Of a stretch of DNA of 64,000 bases, positions 1 through 12,526 are shown one piece after another. Under the pieces are notes generated by a model, which was given only the letters and a program-made list of their open reading frames with translations, had not been told where the DNA came from and did no database searches. The first letter of the stretch is position 1. The number at the start of each line of letters is the position of its first letter. The stretch is from NCBI GenBank assembly GCA_012932865.1, contig SAXG01000067.1:124001-188000 (forward strand). Direction: 5' to 3'. Made by a program: the position numbers and the translations under genes. This DNA is from Amylostereum areolatum. Taxonomy: Eukaryota > Basidiomycota > Agaricomycetes > Russulales > Stereaceae.

Positions 1-1
1 G

Positions 2-94
2 ACCCCGGATCACATCGACAGGATCCAGGAAGTCTTGGACAGGCCCCTTTTTCAGCTGCACAAACGACGAGGACAGATGGACGACTGGCTCTGA
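2..94 (+). CDS. C-terminal end of an unidentified protein (partial)
   Basis: An open frame enters from the left edge and runs 30 codons to a TGA at 92-94, ending in QMDDWL. Its charged, non-repetitive composition looks like a real coding tail. It is too short to place in a family. The other frames here are also open, so this could be chance. Confidence 0.3.
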   Translation, partial: TPDHIDRIQEVLDRPLFQLHKRRGQMDDWL

Positions 95-2212
95 TTGTTA
101 TCCCGACAAATGATATACCATGGAATCTGTATACGCATATGCCACGGCGGGACCAGACGTATTCACGAGGGGGAGAAAACGGCTATATATATATATCGAA
201 CGATAGGATGGAAGGCATCATTGAACAAGTAGCGCGTCGAAAAAGGCAAAGAGGACGTGGACGGAAGGGAAATGGCGCACGCGAGGAAAACGAAGAGGAC
301 GGAAGGTGGGAGGACGAGTGTTGCGTGTGATGGAGGAGAAACGCTGCGCCGGGAGGGGGCTAATTATGGGCTGTGATACAAAGTGCAAAGAAAGGGCCAG
401 GAAGAAAAGGCCAGGAGCGTCGCGAGGGAGCATCCCGGTGGACTCACCGATTACGCTTCAAACATCCACGGACTATCAGGTGTCTTGAGCCGTATACCGA
501 GATGTGAGGACGAGGCTATGCACGTTGACGGTGGCGACATTCCGGCCTTGCCGATACTAGGGGTCCATAGGCTGTTACCTCTGTTGGCATGTTGCAACGA
601 GCGTGATCTTAAAGGTTAAATATGCGCAAGCACGAGCGGTAAGTCCTTCGCATGGAGCGAGTAGAGCAGGATAGGTACTCAACATGCGCCAATTGAAGAC
701 GATGGCTTGAGTGATCGTAGGTCTATCGCAGAGGGCCAGAGAACGTGGAAGGTTGCGGGTTTGTGTCGAGATGCCAGCCGACGGCGTACGCTGCAAAGCG
801 TCCGGCGTCAACAGCTCGCCGCGCGCGACGGGGATACGAGGAGGGGGACCGACCAAGAAGACTCGAACGCAAATTTCTGAAGTCGACGATCAGCATGGTG
901 TGGTGTTGGGTCGGCTGAGGAGGCGTATGTACCGTGGTTGTAGTGGAGCGTAAGAGCAGCGCATGGTCGCTCTTGTAGGCAGGTTTCAAAAGCAAAGGTA
1001 AACGCAGTAGCAACTTCGTAACCAGCTTCTAATGACTTACTTGGAAAGCGTTAGCGCGGGCTAGCGCGGGCTTAGCGCAGGCTCGCACAGCCACCACGTG
1101 GGCTGAACTCGGGCATCGAGCAGGCTAGCACGGTTGAACTTACACTTCCTCTACTTCCTCTACTTCCTCTACGTTTCCTCTGACCCTGATCCTCTCCTTC
1201 AATTCTCCACCTGGTAGCGCCTTCGACTTGGGGGGTACAGACTCAGGTATGCGGATAGCTCTGTCGAACACAGCGATCGATGCCGACTTCTACCGTTTCT
1301 TCCCAACAGTGCTCAGCCTGGCTCGCATCGGCGACAAACCCGAGTCCTTCCCCCTTCTAGGCTCAGCTAACGAAGGAACGCAAATATACGGATGTCTGTG
1401 GACGACACGCACGTCTGTCACTAGCCAGCTCACGCGTGCTTCCTCGCTCAGCGTATCCCAAGTCCCAAGCCGGCGCGACGGTGCGTTTCGCTCGGGTGGT
1501 CGTCTCCGTTCCCGTTTTCATTTCATCTTTCCCCCCATAGTTCCACTCCTCGGTATATTCGCTCGGGTGAAATACCTGCGCGCGCAGGTAGGACGAAGAC
1601 CCACTCGGTGCACTCGCGGGTGTGCCTTCGTCCAACGGCCCAGCGCCGGTCCCGCAATTTCTGTTCGTCCTTCCCATGTCCGTGCCGCAATCTCCCTCGT
1701 CCCCCTTTGACCATGCTGATCTTGATTCAGGTATCCAGATGTATTGGCGGTCATCTCACCGCGACGCCCCGCAAGACGGGCTCTTGCACCCTGACCTTGA
1801 ACTCGCCTGTCCGCCTCCAGCCGCAGGCCTCCGCGACACTTGACCCCCACCCCGTCGATCAATCATCCTGCCGAACGATATCTCGGATATCATCCTTCAC
1901 GAGATGTCCCATGAGGTCCTTTCGTTCATTCGGCACGGTCCGCGTATCCCCGACTCTTGCTCAGCCGGGGCACAAAGGAAGGGGCTCCCGAATCCGCGCA
2001 CCCTTTTTTCTACCCTTTCTTCCTCCACCATCGCCTCCCACCCTTTACATACATTTCAGTCCACCCATCGACGTATTCTTGCCCTCATTCACCGTCCTCT
2101 GCTCTCGCCCTCCTCGTCTCTGTCCTCCCATCCGCCTTCCTCGCCTTCTCCTCCTCCACCTTTTCCGCCAACTTCTCGACACCCTTTCCCTCTTCCACTC
2201 CATCCCGTCGTC
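95..2212. other. No gene recognised; upstream region of the BTB gene
   Basis: Open frames here overlap on both strands without a recognisable domain. Visible structure is three copies of ACTTCCTCT at 1144-1170, short GCGCGGGC-type repeats near 1050-1080, and a CT-rich stretch at about 1980-2210 just before the BTB start, as is common in front of basidiomycete genes. Confidence 0.4.
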
Positions 2213-3243
2213 ATGCTGCCACTCGTAGCCGACCCCTCTCTTCTCGGTGTCGAACAGGACATCTCGACGATCCCCATGGCCCAAGCACCGTTCGACGGCA
2301 CAGGTCCCATCGTCCCCAACATCATCATATTGTCCTCCGATCGCATCCAGTTTCGCCTCCACATGGAATTCATGGCTTTTGGGTCCGAGGTGTGGAGGGA
2401 TATGTTCGTCGTCGGGTCTGCACACGGAGGTGAAGTCGTCGATGACCAGCCTGTCATACACATGCCGGAGACTTCCGCCGCGCTGGACCTCATTCTTCGT
2501 CACATCTATCCCGTTTCGAGACCCGATGTTCGTAAGAAGGAAGATATCACCACGGCGCTCGAGATGCATCGAAAGTACAACATCGAAGTCCTCCGTCCAG
2601 TCACGATAGCGGCCTTGACATCGCATCTCCTTCACGACCCGGTTACAGCCTTTGACTTGGCGATGGAATATGGGCTGACGAATATCGCTCGTACCGCCGC
2701 GGAACGCGTTCTTTCTCTCCCCTTTCCCAGGCTTGTTGCACCCTCCGCCAATATTTCCCCCTCTCGCCTCCGCTCCTTGGTGGATTATCACATAGAATGT
2801 GGCAAGATCGCCGCCTCAGCTTTGCTTTCCACTGCCTGGTTGAATTGGCAGAGCCGTATGCTCTTCAAGGATCCTCCCAACCGGCGAATCTGCAGATCAT
2901 GTGTTTGCAATCATCCCGACTGGAACGAAGAATCGCCTTCATCCCCTCGGTGGCGTGGTCAGAAGCGGTTTTGGGTGGTGATCGAAGTCGCTGCCGCCTC
3001 CCTTCGCACTCGCCCTTCATTCGAATGCGTTCAATACCCTCAAGACAGCCTGCGCATCCGCTGCATTCATTGCAACGATCCACTTCTACAAGACCTCCCT
3101 GCCTTATGGCCCGTCATGCGCTCCACAGTATCTCGGGCGATCGCCTCGGTGCGTATCAGACGTGTTTTTTTCCCTGGCTACGCTTTCTCACTCTGCCGCT
3201 GCTCCTACAGGTATCTTCCCCGGCCGATGTTCGTGCATGTTAA
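2213..3243 (+). CDS. BTB/POZ-domain protein
   Basis: BTB/POZ folds mediate dimerisation and often link targets to cullin-3 ubiquitin ligases or to transcription complexes; this protein's partner is unknown. The N-terminal half has the BTB order: a strand-rich segment with IQFRLHMEFMAFGSEVWRDM, then a helix with SAALDLILRHIYP, then a helical C-terminal extension. The later part carries Cys clusters (CRSCVC, CVQ, CIHC) that may bind metal. I chose the ATG at 2213 over the longer frame from 1904, because the upstream stretch is Ser/Pro-rich translated CT tract. A GT-AG intron at 3149-3210 gives a short last exon ending at 3243 (322 aa); reading through the intron instead would run to 3325. Such BTB proteins are strongly expanded in Agaricomycetes. 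Confidence 0.75.
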
Positions 3244-4187
3244 TAGATATGCACTGGTGAGCAGGCGGGTGGTTAAATTCCTTGTGAGCCTGCACCTTTT
3301 CCGGACGAGTGCCCTCCTTCACTGAAATTCTAGCTCGTAGATCGTTCTGTTATCGTTTCCGTTCACACCATGAGAGTTTAATTTGTTCATTGTAAGACCG
3401 AAATCCATTTCTGTGCGACCGCTTGCATTTGTACTTCGGTAGAGGCGATCAGAGAACTTGAATACTCACGCATGCAGCTTATAGCTCGCACAATTGTGAA
3501 TGAATAGCTTGGTATCGAGGTGTTGGGTCGAACCCAACGAAGTGTAATTTTTTGTTTGGCAGAGACGGGTCAGAGAATGTTGATACTATCTCTGATTGGC
3601 GTACCTTGTTCTGTATCTTGAAGCTTGACCTCCCGAAAAAAATCTCACCCGCCTTCAATCTTATCGCACGCACGACGACCACCCCACGTACTCAGTACTC
3701 AGCGCTCAGCTCTCATGAAATGAACTGGAAAAGGTATTGGGATCGCGCCCTTCGTTCGCGCACTCCTCGTCCCGCGCGATACTGGCAACAACGTTCGGAA
3801 ATTTATGGCTGCATACGAGACTCGGCCGCCCGCCGTCAGCAAACTTTGTCGCGTTTCCTCTCATCAATATCGACCCGCTTCCTATGCAGCTGGTTCTATG
3901 TCGCGTTGGGTGTAATTCTAACTCTCTGCGTCGGCATTTCGTGGGTTTCGGCGATGGAAGGTTATCTTCAAGATATCACTGCGGGGCGTGCTGGAGATGT
4001 GCTCTTGATCAGTGTTTGCTTTATGGATTGCATTTGTGTTTGGATAGGTACGAGCACCCTGCTACCACGATTTTAAAGTCACTAAAATCTAGGCTTAGCG
4101 TATTCCAAGTACAAGACGTCATATGAATCCAAAGGGGTCAAAAAGAAGAAGATAACCATATTTGTACGCGGCCCCGCACCTCACAGT
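3244..4187. other. Possible upstream part of the Plavaka-type transposon
   Basis: No convincing gene. A frame at 3552-4076 encodes one hydrophobic segment (around 3895-3950) but has no family I recognise. Two related stretches, near 3446-3467 (CAGAGAACTTGAATACTC) and 3571-3592, look like a small internal duplication. I looked for a CACTA-like terminal inverted repeat matching sequence beyond 8944 and found none I could defend. Confidence 0.35.
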
Positions 4188-7100
4188 GTGTCCAATCGTC
4201 TTCCGATACCTGATTTCGTAGAACCTCCTTTCCCCTCCGGAGAGTGGGACGTCGACTCTGAATCGGAAGCAGACACCCACCGCTGCCTCTGCACCCTTTG
4301 TGGAGGAACTAAGTTTTTGGGATACCGCCAATGGCTGGAGCACCGTCGCGCGGATTATCTACGTGTCTCAAACGAGAGAATAGTCAAACAAGAACATAAC
4401 GATGCAGGACAACCTTCGAAACCGACACCGTCCAATGTCAAAAAGTCCGGGAAGTCTGCTCCCACAAAAACGGACCCAAGGCTCTCTGGTAAGTTTATAC
4501 CAAAGCCCATCCAAAAACATCTTGACCTGGTATTAGAGAAGGACAAGTTGCTGTCACAAATCACGGAACTTTCCAAGGAGCTGCCAATGCGACGCATGGC
4601 ATTCCACAATACATCTCTCAGTGGCCTCCAATTTTCAGTTTCTCCCTCCGAATGGACAACGGATTCCGAAACGCAACCCTCCAAAACCCGCCCCGTCATT
4701 TTATCTGCACACCCTCATAACGTAGCGGCCATCAAATACCGAGACTGGCTCGATAACTGCACCTTGAGTCTTCGAACGTCAGGCTCGCGGAGTAAGTCGG
4801 CCACAGAGAAGCGAGACATGCTTATCTCCTCGTTCGTGAGCGAATCCAAAAGGGTCGAAACGCTCATTTGCGATGAATGGACAAGACAGTTGAGAAGATG
4901 GCAAGCCTCGGAAAGTCAACGTCACGGCACGAAGCACACAACCATCTTGGCGGGTACGTGAGCCCGACTATCATTTTGACAATATCTGAAGAGAGATTTC
5001 TATCTGCTATCCCAGATAAATACGCCTTCCCAGACCTCCCTCAAGATCTAATCGTTCTGACTTGCTATCTGTTAATAGCGGTGCTGAACAGCATATGCGG
5101 TCTTTCTGTGGATCGCAGCGGCTTCGTGCTTGCGAGTGTTCAGCTCGTTGTCCATCTCTGTGTCAATCATCCACAGTTCCACGCAGAATCCAGCACCGAA
5201 TCCATAATCGCCGCTATCCCTAAATCTGTGTCCACCGTCATGGCAAGACTAGACCTAGATCCCGTCACCCATCCGTATATTTGTTGTCCCCGATGCTTCA
5301 AACTATATGATCCCTCAAACTACCCGGACCGTTGCACGTTCATCGCCTTCCCATCCGCAGAAGGTGCTTCTCCATGCGATGAACCTTTAAACAGTCATAA
5401 ATGGACTCGCGGTCGCCTCCGAACGCGGCATATACGGTGGTTCGTTTACCATGACATGAAAGCATGGATAGCGGAGCTTCTCAACCGACCTGGAATGGAA
5501 AAGCACATGGACAGGGATGTCTTTTCTGCTAATGGTCGTCCTCCCGGGGAGTTTGCCGATATATGGGATGCTCCCGCTCTCCGAGAATTCCTGGGACGTG
5601 ATGGGAAACGTTTTGTCCAGCCAGGTTCGGAGGAGGGACGCTACATGTTCAGCCTATGCATGGATGGATTCAACCCATTCGTTATGAAAGAAGCGGGCAA
5701 GAAAGTCAGTATCGGCGCGATTTACATGGTCTGTCTAAACCTCCCCATCGAACTTCGGTACAAGAACGAAAACATGTTCCTCGTTGGCATTATTCCTGGC
5801 CCCCATGAACCCTCCCTTGACCAGATCAACAACGTGCTGGCCCCGTTGGTCGACGACCTAGTAGAGATGTGGGAGCCGGGGATCCGTGTCTCGCGGACGC
5901 CGAAATATCCCAGTGGCCGCGTCATTCGCTGTGCCCTCGGTCCGCTCGTCTGCGATCTACCTGCATCTCGTCAAATGGCCGGGTTTGCTAGTCACGGTCA
6001 TAACTTGTTCTGCTCCTACTGTTGGCTTTCTCTCCATGATATAGACAACATAGATATCAACACATGGCGTCTGCGGACGGGCGAAGATCATCGAGCGGCC
6101 GCAGAAGAATGGAGGAAGGCGGGTTCAAGAACGGAACAGGCCAATTTGTTCGCGGAAAACGGTACTCGCCACTCGGAACTTCTCAGACTTGAATACTGGG
6201 ATCCCGTTCGTTTCACCGTGCTAGACACGATGCATGCCCTACTACTTGGAAATCTAAAACGGCACTGCAGGGATGTGATGGGGATGGACGTCAAATTTGA
6301 AGATGATGAATACCATATGGAGCCAGGAAGCGGACAAGAGCCCAGCGAAGAGGAAATTGCCGAAGGTTATGTGGTACTCAAGACTGGATCACTCAAAAAT
6401 CTCCAGAACCTGAAGGCCCGTGTACTGAAACGGTTGTGCCAAAACACAACCACTATTCGATACGCTCGCAAGAATAAGAAACAGCTGGCGGAAGCCCTTG
6501 ACACCTACGTATGCTTTCCTAATCAATATTTAAATATATTCACATCATCATTTGTGTAGCGCACGGCGTTTGGTTGGCCACGGTGTAGAAACGCTGATCG
6601 CGAGGGAAACCTTTCGACGAGTTCGAAGCCAGGAAGAAAGGACCTAGCCACGGGAGATGAATTAGTCGAGGGTCGAGCTGATTATCTGGCTGCCACTAGG
6701 AAAACTCATATTACGAAGAAGCGTAAAGGTCTCCTGATCGCCTTGATGTTGGAGATGTCGGATGATGTGGCAGCTCTTGTGGGCATCGACAGCTCTGAGG
6801 TCGAGACGCGCTTATGGAGTACCAGCCTTAAGGATTTGGGCACTATGATTTGGAACCTGGTTCGTGCTCTTTCATCTCTGAACTTGTTCTACACACTTAT
6901 TATCCCTCGTGCATTCACAGCATGAATCTGGCAAGAAACCTCAACCACAAGTCTCGCCCAAACTACCACCCGACGCCCTCCATACCTTGTCCGGCGCTCC
7001 ACCACACACCTCGACCCCATCTAATCCCCTTGCCTCGGAAATCCAACCCTCTATAGCCGTCGCGGAGTCTGCTGATGCCACAAAGCACTTTCAGTGTGAT

Positions 7101-8944
7101 AACGACGAGAGATGGGACGAATTATCCGCTGCCGATCCGACTGAACATCTCGACGAGCAGGAAGAGGTCGTGGACAGCGAAATCGCGCCGCCAAGTCTTG
7201 AAGAGTTGGCATTGACAGAGTCTGCCTTTGGGCTACCACATCATATACTCCGCCCCGTCATCACGAGGTTACGTCGGGGAGTCCTCCTGGCCATGGTAAA
7301 GAACCGTCTCCGAGACGCGAAATTTGCGCATACCCACAAGCTTGACGACGACGTCGTGGCCGCCCTTCAGGAGGACCTAAACGAATGGAGCAATGGGGAG
7401 ATCGCTGACAAGCTCATCCAATGGGTAAGTCCTCTGCTCCCACATGTTGCTTTTGCTATTGACACGATCACGCAGTCTGTAGATGAGCAAGCGGCGGCTG
7501 AGGAAGAGAGACAGGAGGAGGAAGAGGAGGAGATTCGACGTCGCGAAGATCAAATTCTCAAGGATCTGGAAGGCCTGGACATCGACATCGACATCGACAT
7601 CGGAACGGAACTAGATATGCTGTCCGCAAAACCGAAGGAGAAGAAGAAGAGGAAGTATCTTGGTATTCTCGGCCGTGAAACCTTGAAGGAGGTTTGGGCC
7701 GACCAGGAAAAGACAACACTTCCGTCGTGGTCCGGCCGTGCACCCGCAAAACTTGGAAGTCCGACACATGGAAAACTCACCGCGGATCAGTGGAGAACGG
7801 TGTGTCTCGTCGCATTGGTGGTGACGTTGGTCCGCCTCTGGGGACATCTCCCTCCTGACAGTCGGAAACACAAGATCCTAACAAACTACATGCACTTAGT
7901 TTCCTCTTGCAAGATTGCCATGATGCGGGTCATGACTCCAGAGCGAATCAAGCAATATGAAGAACATTACCATGCTTATCTCTCCGGAATGAAGGTGCTT
8001 TATGTATACAGCCCCATCACTCCCAACCAGCATCTTTCGTTCCATCTTCCTCGAATTCTAGCAGACTTTGGTCCTGTTCACGCATGGGCCTGCTTCATCT
8101 TCGAACGGTGCTTGCGATGGCTGAAAATGATACCTACCAATGCTAAATTTGGTTGGTTCAACTCTATTTGTTTTTCACATCGACATGTATGCTCATAGTG
8201 CTCCCAGGACAACTTGAGGAGACGATCCTAACGAAGTTCTGCGTAGGGCAGACGCTCCGCATCATCATTAAGACCCGTCTTCCCCCGTCCCTTCGTCAAA
8301 TGGCCGAGACATTTGAACGAGTATTCGACTCAGACACGCGCGGAACTCTGTGGAACGACATATGGGCCTTTTCAACGGATGACAACGAGGATGGCGCTCT
8401 TGGTAAACTGGGCGAGGGAGAAGAATTGTCTCTAGACTATTTTCGCCAGGTTACTCGCCTTTACCCAGCAGCGAGATCACTGGATCATCCGACAAAAATC
8501 CCTCGCATGTCTGTCCAACGGCATAGCATGAATTTCTCCACCGCAAAGCATTCTTTGGCCGATAGCTTCGTCGTTTTCGGACCCGCTGAAGGAGGCGAGC
8601 CTTGGTCGGCCGGGCAAATTGAGGAGATCTTTTACGTCCGCGACAGCCACCAGCCTGAGGGTGTATCTGGTCCTTTTGTCCTCATACAATGGTTCCGGCC
8701 CTTAAGCAAAGCCGATGCATCTCACGATCCGTACCGCCAATTCCCTGTCGCCGGTGGACGACTTGTTTATGCGGAGTCTGCAGAGAAGGTGATTGTCAAA
8801 TTCTCGGACATCAAATGTCACTTCGCACACACTCGATACACATCCTCAAGTATAGACGAGGACTGCATTCATGTTCTACCGCTGGATAGGGTAAGAGCTC
8901 ATCGCATTGCTGCGCCGCTCGCTGACCATTTTATCAAGGAGTAA
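4188..8944 (+). CDS. tnp2-type (Plavaka/CMC) DNA transposase, six exons
   Basis: This is the cut-and-paste transposase of a CMC/EnSpm-like element of the fungal Plavaka type. The exons are 4188-4953, 5016-6508, 6560-6859, 6921-7424, 7476-8151 and 8208-8944. Every junction is GT-AG with matching phase, and together they give 1492 codons including the stop without interruption. Seen in order: a Cys/His cluster near residues 28-50 (CLCTLCGG then His), the tnp2 core with LCMDGFNPF and later VLDTMHALLLGNLKRH, an acidic coiled insertion with Glu and DID repeats near 7490-7620, the segment GPVHAWACFIFERCLRW, and a C-terminal domain. The first ATG is uncertain: 4188 is GTG and an upstream exon is likely, perhaps ending at the AG at 4185-4186. 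The long open frame suggests a recent arrival. Confidence 0.85.
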
Positions 8945-10501
8945 ACAAGACACAGGGGGCTCTTTCGGCTATGATCCCCACTTCGTGACTCGAAGCAGGT
9001 CTTGTCAAATAACCTGCACCCGTTCAAATTCACGATGAGCTTGATGAAGAAACACACCCATTACATCACAGACGAGATCGCGACGGGGGTGGAGTACGTC
9101 GATGAGTAGCTCCCGTTTGCGGTGTGAATGGAGTGTACATCTGGTGTCCGCAGAAGCTGACGGTGAGGCTGGTTGATAGACGTTAGACGTTAGACCCTTG
9201 TGTATCACTGTTAGATAACTATCCTGTATGTTTTGTCTCGAAGGTATACGGCGGCGGTTTGATCTAGAATATCATACTTCAGCAGGACTTCTGCACTCTG
9301 TTGGAAGCACGGTACCTATAAAGGAGGGGAAATAAGCTAACGGTCTTTATATACCCGTCGAATGCGACCCCGAGCAAGCCTCACACAAGTGTGGGAAAAT
9401 CGCCGAGGCAATATCGACGCATCTCGAGGGGGAGTACTTCGCCCGCCACCATCACCCTCAGCTCGCTTTTCGTCCTACACCATCGGCATTAGCTATTCGC
9501 GGGGGCAGGATACCCGACGACCGATGCTAACGTCGAACAGGCCTCGGGGCGCGATTTCGGGCAAAACTACAAACTACCGCAACTCCAACTCCAAGTCACC
9601 CTCGACCCCAGACCCGCGCTCCGATGGCTGCTGGGCAGCTGCTGTGTACGTCGAAATTTTCAGCTGTAACTCCCTAACTCTGATCTCTCGCTCATTTAGG
9701 CCGAACGTGACTTCATTGTGCTCTGGAAATAGTGGGGATGCCGCGAAGAACGATGGCAGAAGGATGTGTTTGACTGTGAGTGTTCCCCGTCGTTTTACGA
9801 AGACCCGCGCGCCGTTGTGCTGGCTTTCTGCACTTCGAGTCTTTTCCTCAGCTCTAACTGTGCGTTTTCAGATGACGAAAGCCACCCAGCAACCCACCAG
9901 CCCGGGCGTCGCTCGCATCGAATGGCCCACCGGTGGCGATGTCTTCCTGTGGACCCAGGGCCATCCCGACAGGGTACCCGTCGTCGCCTGGTCCTCGAAG
10001 CGGTCTCCGTGCTTCTACACAACGCGCTTCACTCAATCGGAATGCGACCTGCAACTTGAAAAGCGACGCAAGACCCAAGGCAACAGCGGCGGCGCGCCGG
10101 CGAAGGACTGGGCTGTGAGCAGCCTATGCGCAGGCTCGAATGCTATTGCCTCCTCCCGGCCTGCGTTAAGACGGCGTCGGAGCACCAACAGGAAGCCTAC
10201 CGCGCGACACGATCCTCATCGGCTGCGAACAGCCCGAACCCGGACTGACGGCACCTGGGACGGGTCGTTTTGCCCAAGGACCACACATACACTGGCAGCG
10301 CTGCGCCATTGACGGTACCGAGCTATCCGTTCATCGTCGCCGCGTTCTTTTTCTGACCATTCTGCAGGTATCTATGGTGTCGCGACTGGAGGCACCGCAC
10401 TCACGCTCAAATTCGTGATGTAGCTCATGAAGAACGACCCCATCATGCGGGTGCGTTTTCCCCGGTACAGCGCGAATCATCTCTGAAATAGAGGATAATA
10501 G
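8945..10501. other. Coding-like remnants, no identified gene
   Basis: Just after the transposase lies non-coding sequence with a doubled GACGTTA near 9179-9194. A TATATA at about 9350 precedes an ATG at 9362. From there several short open stretches read like degraded exons: 9362-9530, 9561-9645, and 9870-10110 with a peptide containing ARIEWPTGGDVFLWTQG. They do not join into one frame and I recognise no family. A 45-nt motif near 9017-9065 recurs, diverged, at 10402-10447; its reverse translations share an LH-x-x-H-x-EFER pattern. Confidence 0.35.
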
Positions 10502-12526
10502 GCAGGACAACCACTGAAAGACCATTCTCCAGCGGCGGTAATTGAAATGATTACGGGCATCCAAACATACAACGACCTCGTCCCCGGCGCGAAGTGGCTG
10601 GTTCAACCCATGCTTAAACTGCATGACCAGAACAGCGCTGCTTCTTGTGCGAATGAGGTTATCATCGCCCCCTCCCTGTCCCTTTTTTCTGGTGTTAACC
10701 ATTGTCTTCTTTAGATTCTCGACTGTTCTGTTGAAGCCCTCAAAGCACTTGACTCCGAGGACTTCTCTGAAGTCGCGTTCATATATCCCCAGCCATACGC
10801 CAACTACGATGGTTCGCAAGTAGAAGACCAATTGTACGACCTTCCCTCGCTTGTACCTCCGGACGCCATCGAACTTGAAGGCCTGGATTCGGATTCAGGG
10901 GAAGGTGCCATAGTAAAAAAAGAGGAATGGCCAGATTATTTTCTTCGTCTTTTCGACAGCGAGGTGAACATATAACTTTTCTGGCACACCTTTCTTATTG
11001 ATAACATCTTTCTTAGTTGACACCTGATCCCTTGTCTCCTGCTGGATATGCTGCCCGTGCCGACCTTCTCGACATCATGGAGATATTTGAGATAAACAGG
11101 AAGGAGTGTTCAAGGCTGCTGGTAGAATATCCAAAATGGACAGTCGAAGGCTCGTTTAAACCTCGACCAGGGGGAGCTGGGGACGTGCCGGATCGTACAC
11201 CAGTCCCTGGCAAAGACTGGCAACTCGAAAGCACCATCATCGAGGTATGTGATGACATAGGAACACGTTATGTCGCTGAGTCGTATTTCGTTCGCAGACC
11301 ATCCTCGGCGAACAGTTCCTTCTTCCCGAGCCTCCACACAAGCCGATTTACTACGCAACACTGATTACAGAGCTTGCCAAACTCTCGCCACAAACAGTGG
11401 GCCCAGCGGTTGGGAAATCTATCCGCAAGCTGTACTCCTATCTTCAGGATGGGCTAGATCCCGATATCAGCCGCCGTTTTGCAGAGTGGTTCTCTGTTCA
11501 TATGAGCAACTTCGGGTTTCAGTGAGTTTGGAAAGAATGGTATGTCCTTACGCTCGTGTCATTTGTTGTGACGTTCTTATTGGAGCACCAGGATCTCCGA
11601 CCTCGCACTGTGTGCGCTCAACATCCCAAAATTGTGTTCATTCGACGAGCCTTGGAATACGAGATCCGCCTCTCGTACTACGATCGGTTTCTGAAGACGT
11701 TGCCGGAGCCATTCCAAGACCCTGATGCCGGTGTCGTGCCAGACCAAGCTCCTGGTCCGGACTACGATTATGATGATCCATGCAAGATACATCTGCAGCC
11801 ACTATACACAAATACTAACGACAATTTAGCTGCACCTTACGATGATGCCGCGCAAAGTGTGTTGAATCAACTGCGCTCCCGCGGCAAGCCTGAAGACATC
11901 ATGGCGCTCTTGGAATCTCTCAAGAATACATTGACAGAAACTGCCGAGGGCGACGACAATATCGATGCAATCATTCGTTCTATCACCATTCAATCCTTGT
12001 TGCGCACAGGATCACGTTCTTTCTCCCATTTCCTCAACGCCATCGAACGGTACATCAGTTTGCTGCGAAGCATCGCCGCAGGAACCATATCCACTGGTGG
12101 AACAGGCAACGCCGAAGCCAAGGCGCACATTCTGAGCACCGTTGCTGCCTTCTGGAAGCGTAACCGCCAGATGATCATGATTGTGTTCGACAAACTCATG
12201 CAATACCAAATTGTCGACTCTACGGACGTGGTCGCGTGGGTGTTCGCGCATGTGGAAGATGGTCTGGATTGGGAATTTTTGAAGGGCGCGATCGACAAGG
12301 CAAATGGACGGGTGGATATCGCAACAAGAAGGTTGGCTACGCTAAGGAAAGAGGAGGACGAGACAAGAGCTAGAGCCATGGCCAGCGATGGAGGGGATGT
12401 TGCAAACATGGAGGCCGATAGCGAAACAAAGCCAGGTAAGCCTGTCGTTGCGCGGTAAAAAGATGACGATTAACGTTCTCTTCCTCCAGCCGAATCACTA
12501 GCTGTCGAATCACCCGCATTGACGAC
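10502..12526 (+). pseudogene. Fragment of nuclear cap-binding protein large subunit (CBP80/NCBP1)
   Basis: CBP80 is the MIF4G-repeat scaffold of the nuclear cap-binding complex. Here the exons start mid-protein (AGQPLKDHSPAAVIE) and continue through GAKWLVQPMLKLH, VKKEEWPDYFLRLFD, NRKECSRLLVEYPKW, GKDWQLESTIIE and VGPAVGKSIRKLYSYLQDG, to EYEIRLSYYDRFLKTLPEP and the later helical domain. Introns at 10658-10714, 10964-11016 and 11245-11297 are conventional, so this is a DNA-level copy and not a retrocopy. It is broken: roughly the first 200 or more residues are absent, a TGA at 11523-11525 replaces the expected Trp of FGFQW, the frame slips just after the next intron, and the C-terminus stops near 12526, where PRP8-like sequence begins. 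An intact essential copy must exist elsewhere. Confidence 0.85.
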
